Assembly (NCBI GenBank): GCA_945865545.1
Contig: CAMBEQ010000012.1
Span: forward strand, 1 to 64,000
From: Sediminibacterium ginsengisoli
GTDB lineage: Bacteria > Bacteroidota > Bacteroidia > Chitinophagales > Chitinophagaceae
Length of the DNA: 64,000 nucleotides
Reading direction: 5' to 3'
The stretch's first letter is position 1. Every line of letters begins with the position of its first letter. A program made the translations under genes and the position numbers. Of the stretch, positions 9,419-19,500 are shown one piece after another. Under the pieces are notes generated by a model, which saw only the letters and a program-made list of their open reading frames with translations, had not been told where the DNA came from and did not search any database.

Positions 9419-9775
9419 ATGAGTGAAGTAGCCCAAGAGAATTCAATTTATGTAAGCGAAAAAGCCAAGGCCAAGGTGTTGCAGTTAATGCAAGACGCTG
9501 GTGTTACTGGTGATGCCTCTTATTTTTTGAGAGTAGGGGTGGTGGGCGGTGGCTGTTCTGGCTTAAGTTATAAATTAGACTTCGACAATGAAATAAAGCC
9601 CATGGATCAAGTTTTTGAAGACAATGGGGTAAAAATTGTTACCGATTTAAAAAGCTTTTTATACTTGGTCAATACTGAATTAGAGTTCTCTGATGGCCTC
9701 AATGGGAAAGGCTTTTTCTTTAATAATCCCAATGCTAGTAGAAGTTGTGGATGTGGCGATAGTTTTGCAGTTTAA
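9419..9775 (+). CDS. iscA: A-type iron-sulfur carrier protein (IscA/HesB family)
   Basis: A-type carrier that delivers Fe-S clusters to apoproteins. The 118-residue protein has the three conserved cysteines: one in VGGGCSGLSY and two in the C-terminal SCGCGDSF. It is last in the isc operon and is followed by a strong terminator at 9816-9843. ErpA or SufA naming is possible, but operon context favours iscA. Confidence 0.92.
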   Translation: MSEVAQENSIYVSEKAKAKVLQLMQDAGVTGDASYFLRVGVVGGGCSGLSYKLDFDNEIKPMDQVFEDNGVKIVTDLKSFLYLVNTELEFSDGLNGKGFFFNNPNASRSCGCGDSFAV

Positions 9776-9815
9776 ATTAACTCAATGAAAAATATAAGAT
9801 TCTTATAATATTCAA

Positions 9816-9843
9816 TGCCCCGACAACTCGGGGCATTTTTTTT
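9816..9843 (+). terminator. intrinsic terminator after the isc operon
   Basis: Perfect 8-bp stem TGCCCCGA (9816-9823) / TCGGGGCA (9828-9835) with a CAAC loop, then eight T residues. It ends only 13 bases before the gldFG start codon and directly abuts that gene's -7 element. Confidence 0.93.
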
Positions 9844-9844
9844 G

Positions 9845-9852
9845 TAGCTTTG
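9845..9852 (+). promoter_or_regulatory. -7 promoter element of gldFG
   Basis: TAGCTTTG matches the Bacteroidota TAnnTTTG element and ends four bases before the ATG at 9857, so transcription would begin at or next to the start codon. No TTG sits at the expected upstream distance, where the terminator stem lies. Confidence 0.5.
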
Positions 9853-9856
9853 GTGC

Positions 9857-12298
9857 ATGTGGGCAATTTGTAAAAAGGAATGGGCGCAATACTTTAGCGG
9901 AATCACTGGTTACTTAATCATTGGCTTTTATTTATTGATTAATGGACTGGTACTATTTGTTTTACCTAATTACAATATTTTAGATTTTGGCTATGCTTCT
10001 TTACAAGCATATTTTGATTTTGCTCCCTGGTTTTTATTGTTATTGATACCTGCCATTACCATGCATAGCTTTTCCGACGAATACAAGCTAGGCACTTATG
10101 AAGTAGTAAGCACTTTACCTATCCGACCCTTACATTTAGTAGTAGGTAAATTGATAGGCACCTATTTGATTGTTTTAGTAGCCATTGCTCCTACACTTTT
10201 ATATGCCATTGCTATAGATTCTTTGAGTGCTATTGGGGGTTTGGATTGGGGAGGTACCTTGGGCGCTTATTGCGGGTTACTATTTTTGTCTGCGGCCTAT
10301 ACGGCCATTGGAATTTATGCGAGTAGCACTACCAAAAATAATTTAGTTTCCTTATTGTTGTCTATTTCGATTTCCTTAGTATTTTTTAAAGGTTTTGATT
10401 GGCTAAGTAACCTTAGTTTATTTAAAAACGGGTATGATTATTATATTACTCCATTAGGATTTAGCCATCATTATCGATCCATGAGCAGGGGGGTTTTGTC
10501 TTTTCAAGATGCAGTATATTTTATTTCTATACTTATTTTATTTTGCATAGGATGTCTTGAGAATATAAAAGCAAAATTTAAATATGTAGTAACACTTGCA
10601 CTAATTTTAATGTTCAATTATATTGCTTTTGTATGGCCTATACAGATTGATTTCACTAAGGAGCAACGATATACCTTAAGTGAAAGTTCGAAACAAATTA
10701 TTCAAAAAGTAGAAAATCCTATAAAAATTCATTTGTATTTAGGCGGAGATCTCCCAGCTTATTATAAAAAAATTGCACAATCTACTGCTGGCTTATTGGA
10801 ACAATTGCATCAAATTAATCCAAAATCTATTCAATGGCAAATTGAAGTGCCTAGTCAAATGTATAAAGACACGGCCTTATATCAATTATATGATAGTTTA
10901 TCAAAATTAGGTTTGCCTATACAGCGCTTACAGGAACAAGATCGTGCTTCTGATAAAAGAGTAGATCAATTATTAATACCAGGGGCTTTAGTAGAAGTAG
11001 CAGGACAAAAGCCAATAGTGATTGATTTGAGAAGTAGTAAAAAGATTTTCAAGCCCTATAATATTGTTAAAGATATTCCTGAGGAAGATTTGGAAGCCAG
11101 TGCCAATGCCGCTGAGGCCTTATTGGAATATAAATTCACACAAGCTATTTATTTATTAAACAGAACGCAAGTACCTACCATCGCTTATACCATTGGCAAT
11201 GGAGAGCCGGTCGATTTAACAGTGAATGATTTGGGTGAATCCATACGTCATCAATATAATTTGGTGGTGTTTGATTTAAAAAAGGGCTATCCTGATGCGA
11301 AAAAAATAAAAACTCTTCTAATTATAAAGCCTACAATAGCTTTTTCTGAATTAGATAAAATAAAATTGGATCAATACATCATGTCTGGTGGAAATATCAT
11401 TTGGGCGGTGGATAAACTGTATGCTGAATATGATAGTTTACAAAAAACAGATGGAACTTATGTGGCTTATGATAGAGGACTGGCACTAGATGATTTATTT
11501 TTTAAATATGGGGTAAGAATGAATAGTAATTTAGTACAAGATTTAAACTGTGCGAAATTACCTATGGTGATAGGAAAGCAACCCGATGGAAGTCCAATGA
11601 TGCAGCGCATTCCATGGCCTTATTATCCTTTCTTATTGGGAGAAGATAGACACCCCCTAGTACAGAATTTGGATAGAGTCCTTTCCTTATTCCCCTCCAG
11701 TATTGACACTTTACAAAATAGTGCTATTAAAAAAACTATTTTACTAAGTACCGATACCAATAGTAGATTAATTGCTTCTCCTAATTTAGTTTCTTTAAAT
11801 AGTGTAAAGGACGAGGCGGAAATGGCTTCTTTTAATAAACACCAGGTACCCATTGCTGTATTATTGGAAGGGAAATTTAGTTCCTTATATGCCAATCGAA
11901 TTTCAACAATTTTAAAGGATAGTATTTTAAGAACAACGGGGCAGCATTATAAGGCAGTAGGCGAAAGTAATTCGAAACAAATAGTTATATCAGACGCTGA
12001 TATTTTCACCAATCAAGTGGATAAAACCAGAGGGGCTTTACCCATGGGGATGATTCCTTTTGAGGAGTATCAATTTGCGAATCATGATTTTTATTTAAAC
12101 AGCATTGCTTTTTTAAATGAACCATTTGGACTATTAGAAAGCAGAAATAAGTTCGTTGTTTTACGCTTATTAGAAAAGCAAAAAGTGGAGGCCAATAGGT
12201 TGTTATGGCAAATTATAATCATTGCTAGCCCCATTTTATTACTTATTATCGGCTTCGCCCTCTGGTCTTTTTATAGAAAACGTCAATTTGCTGTGTAG
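9857..12298 (+). CDS. gldFG: fused GldF-GldG gliding-type ABC transporter membrane protein
   Basis: Two proteins usually encoded separately are joined in one 813-residue frame. Residues 1 to about 250 are a six-helix ABC-2 permease like GldF (SDEYKLGTYEVVSTLPI in the first cytosolic loop). From about 255 a GldG-like part follows: one transmembrane segment, FTKEQRYTLSESSKQI, a large periplasmic region, and a C-terminal membrane anchor near 780-803. Family knowledge links GldA, GldF and GldG to gliding motility and type IX secretion in flavobacteria; many carriers do not glide. The ATPase partner GldA is not nearby. The reading frame is uninterrupted, so this is a true fusion, not a sequencing join. 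Confidence 0.88.
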   Translation: MWAICKKEWAQYFSGITGYLIIGFYLLINGLVLFVLPNYNILDFGYASLQAYFDFAPWFLLLLIPAITMHSFSDEYKLGTYEVVSTLPIRPLHLVVGKLIGTYLIVLVAIAPTLLYAIAIDSLSAIGGLDWGGTLGAYCGLLFLSAAYTAIGIYASSTTKNNLVSLLLSISISLVFFKGFDWLSNLSLFKNGYDYYITPLGFSHHYRSMSRGVLSFQDAVYFISILILFCIGCLENIKAKFKYVVTLALILMFNYIAFVWPIQIDFTKEQRYTLSESSKQIIQKVENPIKIHLYLGGDLPAYYKKIAQSTAGLLEQLHQINPKSIQWQIEVPSQMYKDTALYQLYDSLSKLGLPIQRLQEQDRASDKRVDQLLIPGALVEVAGQKPIVIDLRSSKKIFKPYNIVKDIPEEDLEASANAAEALLEYKFTQAIYLLNRTQVPTIAYTIGNGEPVDLTVNDLGESIRHQYNLVVFDLKKGYPDAKKIKTLLIIKPTIAFSELDKIKLDQYIMSGGNIIWAVDKLYAEYDSLQKTDGTYVAYDRGLALDDLFFKYGVRMNSNLVQDLNCAKLPMVIGKQPDGSPMMQRIPWPYYPFLLGEDRHPLVQNLDRVLSLFPSSIDTLQNSAIKKTILLSTDTNSRLIASPNLVSLNSVKDEAEMASFNKHQVPIAVLLEGKFSSLYANRISTILKDSILRTTGQHYKAVGESNSKQIVISDADIFTNQVDKTRGALPMGMIPFEEYQFANHDFYLNSIAFLNEPFGLLESRNKFVVLRLLEKQKVEANRLLWQIIIIASPILLLIIGFALWSFYRKRQFAV

Positions 12299-12318
12299 CA
12301 TAGGATGTCTTAACTTCG
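12288..12318 (+). promoter_or_regulatory. promoter of terC within the end of gldFG
   Basis: TTG at 12288-12290, a 20-base gap, then TAACTTCG at 12311-12318 (seven of eight bases of TAnnTTTG). The -7 box ends four bases before the terC ATG. Confidence 0.5.
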
Positions 12319-12322
12319 CACT

Positions 12323-13291
12323 ATGACAACAGATCAAATAGTTTACCTGGTTTTTGGATGTGTAATTGCAGTCGCATTAATACTTGATTTAGGATTTTTG
12401 AGTAAAAAAAATGCAACTATCTCTATTGGGCAGGCTTTGCGTCAAACTTTTATATGGGTTTTATTGGCCCTTGCATTTTTTATTTTCATGTGGGTAGAGG
12501 AAGGGCAAAAATTAGCGCTAGAATACCTGAGCGGTTACTTGATGGAGTGGAGTTTAAGTATAGATAATATTTTTGTTTTCATTCTTATATTTAGTTCTTT
12601 TAAAGTTAAAGAAAAACATATTCCTCGAGTTTTATTGATAGGTATTTTAATTGCCATTTTATTAAGAGTGGTTTTTATTACTATAGGTGTAGCGTTGGTC
12701 GCTAAATTCTCATGGTTGCTTTATATTTTTGGTGTTTTCTTATTGTACACGGGCTATAACATGTTTATAGCTGGAGAGGATAGTCAATTTGATCCACATG
12801 AATCGAAAGTATATTTATTTTTAAAAAGATATTTACCCATAGGCAATACCGACGGGGATGGGAAATTTGTAATAAGAGATCATAATAATAAGCCATTGTA
12901 TACGAGTTTATTTGTAGTAGTAATTTTACTAGCTATGATAGACTTGGTTTTTGCCTTGGATTCTATTCCGGCAGTAATGGGCATTTCTAATAGCAGTTTG
13001 GTTATTTACACTTCTAATATATTTGCTATCCTAGGCTTGCGTTCCTTATTCTTTTTATTAAGAGGGGCGGTGAATCAATTTGAACACCTTCAACAAGGCA
13101 TTGCCATTGTGCTTATTTTTATTGGAATAAAAATGTTAGGCGAACATTATATTAGCGAATGGGTGGATAAAAATACTCAAGTGCTTATATCTTTGATTTT
13201 CATCATTTTTTGTATTTCTGGATCTATTTTCTATTCCATATTTACTGCTAAGCAAAAATTAGCTAAAGCGCATAAGAAAGAAGTATCCTAA
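12323..13291 (+). CDS. TerC/Alx family membrane protein
   Basis: Multi-spanning membrane protein of 322 residues, about nine hydrophobic segments. Both hallmark acidic-helix motifs of the TerC family are present: MEWSLSIDNIFVFILIF near residue 74 and DLVFALDSIPAVMGIS near 210. Alx-type members have been connected to manganese export and alkaline pH response; the tellurium link is historical. It has its own putative promoter and is followed after 9 bases by murF-alr. Confidence 0.9.
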   Translation: MTTDQIVYLVFGCVIAVALILDLGFLSKKNATISIGQALRQTFIWVLLALAFFIFMWVEEGQKLALEYLSGYLMEWSLSIDNIFVFILIFSSFKVKEKHIPRVLLIGILIAILLRVVFITIGVALVAKFSWLLYIFGVFLLYTGYNMFIAGEDSQFDPHESKVYLFLKRYLPIGNTDGDGKFVIRDHNNKPLYTSLFVVVILLAMIDLVFALDSIPAVMGISNSSLVIYTSNIFAILGLRSLFFLLRGAVNQFEHLQQGIAIVLIFIGIKMLGEHYISEWVDKNTQVLISLIFIIFCISGSIFYSIFTAKQKLAKAHKKEVS

Positions 13292-13300
13292 TAGGAGGCC

Positions 13301-15751
13301 TTGCACACTACTATCAAACATATTGCCCATAGCATTTCTGCCCATTTAGTTTTGGTGCAGGATGCGGAAATAGCGTATTTGCTTATTGATAGTCGCCGAC
13401 TGGTTTTCCCTGGAACCAGTTTATTTTTTTCTTTAAAAACAGCCCATCAAAATGGGCATGATTTTATAGCCGACCTAGTGCAAAGAGGAGTTAGGAATTT
13501 TGTAGTGGAGTCTAATTTTGATTGTACCCCTTTCCCGCAATGTAATTTTATTTTAGTTGATAATGTATATAAGGCTTTACAACATATTGCACAGCAACAC
13601 CGTTCCTTATTTAACTATCCGGTGATAGGTATCACAGGGAGCAATGGTAAAACCATTGTGAAGGAATGGTTGGCACAATTGTTAGAGGGATCTTATAAAA
13701 TTATTAAAAGTCCCAGAAGTTATAATTCGCAAATTGGAGTGCCCTTAAGTGTTTGGGGAATGAGTGCCGCACACAATTTAGCCCTGTTTGAAGCAGGGAT
13801 TTCTACCAAAGGTGAAATGCAAATTTTAAAAAACATTATTGAACCTACCATTGGCATTTTTACCAACATAGGTACAGCGCATCAAGAGGGCTTCTTTGAT
13901 GAGCAAGAAAAACTAAATGAAAAATGGCTTTTGTTTAAAGATGCGCATACAGTGATAGCTCCTTATTCAATATTGGATAAAGTCATTCATCGAAAAGATC
14001 AAAAAATAATTTCATGGGGAGCTACTATAAAAGCTAATTTATATATCAGCTCTGAAACCATACATAAAAATGGGGTTTCAATTCAAGCCCTATATGAAGA
14101 ACAATCAAAAACCTTAGAGATACCGTTTACTGATAAAGCTTCAATTGAAAATGCCATTACCTGTTGGGCTACTTTATTGTTTTTGGGAATGGCTGATACC
14201 AGCATTCAAGCAGAAGTACTTCAGTTAAAGCATTTAGAAATGCGTATGCAAATAAAAAAAGGCATGCACCAATGTTATTTATTAAATGATAGTTACAGCA
14301 ATGATTTATCTTCCATAGCATTGGCTTTAGAATATGCAAAGCAGCAAGCAGGGTTACTTCCCCTCACACTCATTATTTCAGATTTTGCTCAGGCTGGTGA
14401 GCAACAATATATAGCAGCCGCAGATCTGATGAAAGCCTATCCTATCAAAAAAATTATTACGATAGGCATGCATTGGAATTTATTTTTGAAAAAAAATACA
14501 ACCCTATTTTCATCTAGCTTATCCATTCAGTGTTATCAAAGTACTAAAGATTTTTTATCGAACTTGGATACTACTTTATTCAAAGAAGAATTTATTTTAT
14601 TAAAGGGGGCTAGAGTATTTGAATTTGAAAAAATAAATAAGGTGTTACAATACCAAGTGCATCAAACTCAATTGGAGGTAAATTTGACGGCGCTGGTTCA
14701 TAATTTTAAAGTAGTAAAAAATAAAATAGGCCCTACTGTAAAAATCATGGCTATGGTGAAAGCGTTTGGATATGGGGCAGGCAGTATTGAAATTGCCAGA
14801 ATACTTCAATTTCATCATGTTGATTATTTGGCAGTAGCCTATGCCGATGAAGGTGTAGAGCTAAGAAAAGCAGGTATACATTTACCAATCATGGTAATGA
14901 ATGTAGATAGTGCAGCCTTTGATGTGTTGATTCAATACCACTTAGCACCCGAAATTTTCTCCATGGATTTATTAGAAGAATTTGCTGCTTATGTAAAACA
15001 ACAGTCTATTCCTAATTTCCCCATTCATATTAAATTAAATACGGGAATGAACCGATTGGGTTTTGATGAGCAGGAGATTGGTGCTATTGCTGCATTTCTA
15101 AAAAAAGAGGCTTGGTTAAAAGTACAATCTATTTTTAGCCATTTAAGTGCTAGTGGAAAGGAGCAGTATAAATTATTTACAGAAGAACAATTAGCTAAAT
15201 TTAATAAATGGGCTAAGGAAATTGAACAAGCTTTGGGGTATGATACTATTAAACATATTTCTAATTCTGGGGCTATTCTAGACCATCCAAAATATCATTT
15301 AGACATGGTTCGCTTAGGGATTAGTATGTTTGGTATTTCATCTACAGAAAATGGTTTCGACAATGTATTACAATTACACACTACTATTTCACAAATAAGA
15401 ACCATTGCTCCTAGTGAAACAGTGAGTTACAATCGCTCAGGCACTTTAGAGAAAGAAACGGTAGTAGCCACTGTTAGATTAGGCTATGCCGATGGGTTTA
15501 ACCGAAAACTAGGTAATAGGAAAGGGGCCATGTGGATAGCAGGTGCAAGGGCAGCAATTATTGGAGATATTTGCATGGACATGACCATGATTGATATTAC
15601 TTCCTTGCCCAATATAAAAGTAGGGGATCGGGTGGAAGTTTTTGGACCTAATTTACCCATTGAACAGTTGGCCAAATGGGCGGAAACCATTCCTTATGAA
15701 ATATTAACTTCCATTGGACAAAGAGTAAAACGGGTCTATATTCAAGACTAA
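13301..15751 (+). CDS. murF-alr: bifunctional MurF ligase / alanine racemase fusion
   Basis: An N-terminal UDP-MurNAc-tripeptide:D-Ala-D-Ala ligase joined to a PLP alanine racemase, so the enzyme making D-Ala is on the same chain as the one consuming D-Ala-D-Ala. MurF half (about 1-450): P-loop GITGSNGKT with Lys117. Alr half (about 455-816): PLP lysine K487 in MVKAFGYGAGS, a variant of the usual VKANAYGHG that I recall from Bacteroidota fusions, and SYNRSGT with the second-base Tyr region. The start is TTG 13301. An AGGAGG at 13293-13298 lies only two bases upstream, too close for a standard Shine-Dalgarno. Total 816 residues, usual for the fusion. Confidence 0.93.
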   Translation: MHTTIKHIAHSISAHLVLVQDAEIAYLLIDSRRLVFPGTSLFFSLKTAHQNGHDFIADLVQRGVRNFVVESNFDCTPFPQCNFILVDNVYKALQHIAQQHRSLFNYPVIGITGSNGKTIVKEWLAQLLEGSYKIIKSPRSYNSQIGVPLSVWGMSAAHNLALFEAGISTKGEMQILKNIIEPTIGIFTNIGTAHQEGFFDEQEKLNEKWLLFKDAHTVIAPYSILDKVIHRKDQKIISWGATIKANLYISSETIHKNGVSIQALYEEQSKTLEIPFTDKASIENAITCWATLLFLGMADTSIQAEVLQLKHLEMRMQIKKGMHQCYLLNDSYSNDLSSIALALEYAKQQAGLLPLTLIISDFAQAGEQQYIAAADLMKAYPIKKIITIGMHWNLFLKKNTTLFSSSLSIQCYQSTKDFLSNLDTTLFKEEFILLKGARVFEFEKINKVLQYQVHQTQLEVNLTALVHNFKVVKNKIGPTVKIMAMVKAFGYGAGSIEIARILQFHHVDYLAVAYADEGVELRKAGIHLPIMVMNVDSAAFDVLIQYHLAPEIFSMDLLEEFAAYVKQQSIPNFPIHIKLNTGMNRLGFDEQEIGAIAAFLKKEAWLKVQSIFSHLSASGKEQYKLFTEEQLAKFNKWAKEIEQALGYDTIKHISNSGAILDHPKYHLDMVRLGISMFGISSTENGFDNVLQLHTTISQIRTIAPSETVSYNRSGTLEKETVVATVRLGYADGFNRKLGNRKGAMWIAGARAAIIGDICMDMTMIDITSLPNIKVGDRVEVFGPNLPIEQLAKWAETIPYEILTSIGQRVKRVYIQD

Positions 15752-15753
15752 CT

Positions 15754-15761
15754 TATCTTTG
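15754..15761 (+). promoter_or_regulatory. -7 promoter element of lspA
   Basis: TATCTTTG, an exact TAnnTTTG match, lies 19 bases before the lspA ATG. No well-spaced -33 TTG was found. Confidence 0.4.
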
Positions 15762-15780
15762 CCACAATTATATAAAATCT

Positions 15781-16434
15781 ATGAACGGGAAAAAAGTAGC
15801 TGCATTGATAGCGTTGATTATTTTTATTGATCAAGCGTTAAAATTTTATATCAAACTAAATTATTTTATAGGAGAAGAGCATGCTTTAATAGGCGCTTGG
15901 GCCAGACTACATTTTGTAGAAAATGAAGGCATGGCTTGGGGATTGAAATTTGGAGGTGGTTTTGGAAAAATTATTTTAACCCTTTTTAGATTGGCTGCTG
16001 TCATCTGGGGTACTTTTTTAATTAAGGGCTTTATCAAACAGAAATACCATAATGGTTTTATTATATGTGCTTCTTTAATTTATGCAGGAGCGGTAGGTAA
16101 CTTATTAGATAGCTTATTTTATGGGCTTATTTTTGAGGCCAGTTATCCTTATACTACTATGGTAGCGCATCTATTTCCAACTGGCGGCGGCTACGCTTCC
16201 TTTTTACATGGGAAAGTGGTGGATATGTTTTATTTCCCAATTATACGAGAAGGACATTTTCCAAAATGGTTTCCAATATGGGGTGGAGAAGAGTTTGAGT
16301 TTTTTCGTCCTGTATTTAATTTTGCCGATGCCTCCATCAGTACAGGGGTTATTGCCTTATTTCTCTTTCAAAAGAAGCTATTTAAAGAGCCTACTGAGCC
16401 AATAGCCAATGGCGCTGAAGAGCCTTCCAACTAG
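15781..16434 (+). CDS. lspA: lipoprotein signal peptidase
   Basis: Aspartyl membrane protease that removes signal peptides from prolipoproteins after lipidation. Four hydrophobic segments; family motifs FVENEGMAWGL, GAVGNLLDSLFYG and FNFADASIS carry the two catalytic aspartates. At 217 residues it is longer than the roughly 160-170 of proteobacterial LspA because of an extra periplasmic segment (about 120-160), common in Bacteroidota. It follows murF-alr by 29 bases. Confidence 0.95.
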   Translation: MNGKKVAALIALIIFIDQALKFYIKLNYFIGEEHALIGAWARLHFVENEGMAWGLKFGGGFGKIILTLFRLAAVIWGTFLIKGFIKQKYHNGFIICASLIYAGAVGNLLDSLFYGLIFEASYPYTTMVAHLFPTGGGYASFLHGKVVDMFYFPIIREGHFPKWFPIWGGEEFEFFRPVFNFADASISTGVIALFLFQKKLFKEPTEPIANGAEEPSN

Positions 16435-16530
16435 TCATTTATCGTTATCTGTATCCTAAAATTGGACTGGCCTTTTTTACAAGCTTATTCGTACCTTCGA
16501 GCCCTAAAAATGAGCTAGGATAAGCGTTTT

Positions 16531-19500
16531 ATGAATAACAAGTACCCCGAATTAAATGGACTAAATCTTCCCGCTATTGAGGCAGAGATTTTAGCAGCCT
16601 GGAAATCAGAGCAAGCCTTTGAGCAATCTGTGACTTTAAGAGAAGGTCAAAAGCCTTTTGTATTTTATGAAGGGCCTCCAAGTGCCAATGGAATGCCTGG
16701 CATACATCATGTTATTTCAAGAACTTTAAAAGACATGATGTGTAGGTATAAAACGATGCAGGGATTTCAAGTAAAAAGAAAAGGGGGATGGGATACGCAT
16801 GGTTTACCAGTTGAATTGGGAGTAGAAAAAGAATTGGGTATTACCAAGGAAGATATTGGAAAAAAAATTAGTGTAGAAGAATACAATAAAAAATGTAGAG
16901 AAGCGGTCTTACGCTATAAAAAAGAGTGGGATGATATTACCAACAAAATGGGGTACTGGGTTGACTTAAATAATCCCTACATCACTTTTGAAAATAATTA
17001 TATAGAAACACTTTGGTGGATATTAAGTACACTGTATAAAAAAGGATATTTGTATCAAAGTGTAAGCATACAACCTTATTCACCTGCAGCAGGAACCGGT
17101 TTAAGTTCACATGAATTAAATCAGCCTGGCACTTACAAAGATGTAAAAGATACTTCTGCGGTGGCCATGTTTAAAGCATTAAAAAATACAGATAGTCAGT
17201 TTTTATTTGATGCAGTAAAAGGGGCTACTGTACAATCGGAGGAAGTATTTTATATGGCATGGACCACTACCCCATGGACTTTGCCTTCCAATTTAGGTTT
17301 AACGGTAGGGCCCAATATTGAATATGTTTTAGTGGCCACTTACAATCCTTATACAGCCGTTCCAGTAAATGTTTTGTTGGCCAAAGCTTTAGTCGGAAAA
17401 TATTTTAAAGAAGAAGGATTAACTGTAGAAGATTTTGCAGAAGGAGATAAAATAATTCCATGGAAAATAATTGCTACTTGTAAAGGAAGTCAATTGAATG
17501 GACTACGTTACGAGCAGTTGATGCCCTTTGAAGCCAATGACCCAAGTACATTTGAAGGAGACCCTTTTAAAATTGTATTGGGTGATTTTGTAACCACCGA
17601 AGATGGAACGGGAATAGTACATACTTCTCCAGCTTTTGGTGCAGACGATTATAAGGTAGGACAAAAAAATAATTTAGGTATCATTACATTGGTGGATCGC
17701 GAAGGAAAATTTATAGAAGGGGTAGGTGAATTTAGCGGCCGCTTTGTAAAAAATTACAAAGACGAAAAAGAATATCAAGATGTGAACGTAGATATTTCTG
17801 TGAAGTTGAAAAAAGAAAATCGTGCGTTTAAAGTGGAGAAGTATGAGCACAATTATCCGCATTGCTGGAGAACCGATAAGCCCATTTTATACTATCCATT
17901 AGATGCTTGGTTTATAAAAACCACTGCGGTAAAAGATAGAATGGTGGAGTTAAATAAAACTATTAATTGGAAGCCGAAAAGCACTGGTGAAGGGCGTTTT
18001 GGAAATTGGCTAGAGAATATGGTGGACTGGAATTTATCTCGAAGCCGTTATTGGGGTACACCACTTCCTATTTGGAGAACGGAGGATGGCACAGAAGAAA
18101 TTTGTATTGGTTCGATAGATGAATTAACCCAAGCGTATACAGCTGCCAAGGATAAAGGATTGAACAAGGAAGTTAATTTAAAAATAATTGATGGTAAGTT
18201 AGACGTGGATTTACACAAACCATTTGTAGACCAAATTGAAATTTTAAGTGCATCAGGCCAACCCATGAAACGTGTTTCAGATTTAGTAGACGTTTGGTTT
18301 GATTCGGGCGCAATGCCTTATGCGCAATGGCATTATCCTTTTGAGAATAAAGATTTTATAGATAAAGGACAAGCTTTTCCTGCGGACTTTATTTGTGAAG
18401 GGGTGGATCAAACCCGTGGTTGGTTTTATACTTTACATACATTGGGTGTATTGCTTTTTGATAGTGTGGCGTATAAAGCGGTAATGAGTAATGGGCTGGT
18501 ATTGGATAAGAATGGCAATAAGATGAGTAAGCGATTAGGCAATGTGGTGAATCCGTTTGAGACCATTGAAAAATATGGAGCGGATGCGACCCGCTGGTAT
18601 TTAGTGACTAATGCTTCTCCTTGGGATAATTTAAAATTTGATTTAGCAGGCATACAAGAAGTACAAAGAAAGTTTTTTGGAACTTTATATAATACCTATC
18701 AATTTTTTGTGTTGTATGCCAATGTGGATAATTTTCATTTTGAACAAGCGCCAATTCCATTAAAGGAAAGGCCCGAGATTGATCGTTGGATTATTTCTTC
18801 ACTCAATACATTAATTCAAACGGTGACCAATGCCATGGACGATTTTGAGCCAACAACAGCAGGTCGTGCGATTGAAACTTTTGTAGATGAGCATTTAAGT
18901 AATTGGTATGTGCGTTTGTGTCGTAGACGTTTTTGGAAAGGCACGTATACCGAAGATAAAATTGCAGCTTACCAAACTTTGTATGAATGTATAGAAACCA
19001 TTACTAGGTTAATGGCACCTATTGCTCCATTTTTCTGTGATCAAGTTTTTAGAAATTTAAATAGCATCACCAAAAAACATAAAGTAAGCTCCATACATCA
19101 TGTAGATTTTCCAAAAGCAGATAGCACTAAAATTGATGCTGCATTAGAAACAAGAATGCAAATGGCACAAGACATCTGTTCTTTGGTTTTATCAATAAGA
19201 AAAAAGGTCAATATTAAAGTGCGTCAGCCATTACAAAAAATATTAATACCTGTTTTAAATCCTGTTATGAAAAAAGCCATTGAGCAAATGGAGGAATTAA
19301 TTTTAGCAGAAGTGAACGTTAAAGAAATAAATTATATCACCGATACAGAAGGGGTGATTAGTAAAAAGGTAAAAGCGAATTTTAAGATTTTGGGTGCCAA
19401 ATTGGGAACCAAGATGAAACAGGCTTCAACACTTATTGCTAATTTGACCCAGGCTCAAATAAGTAGCTTAGAAAAAGATGGGTCTTTGCCATTAGTGATG

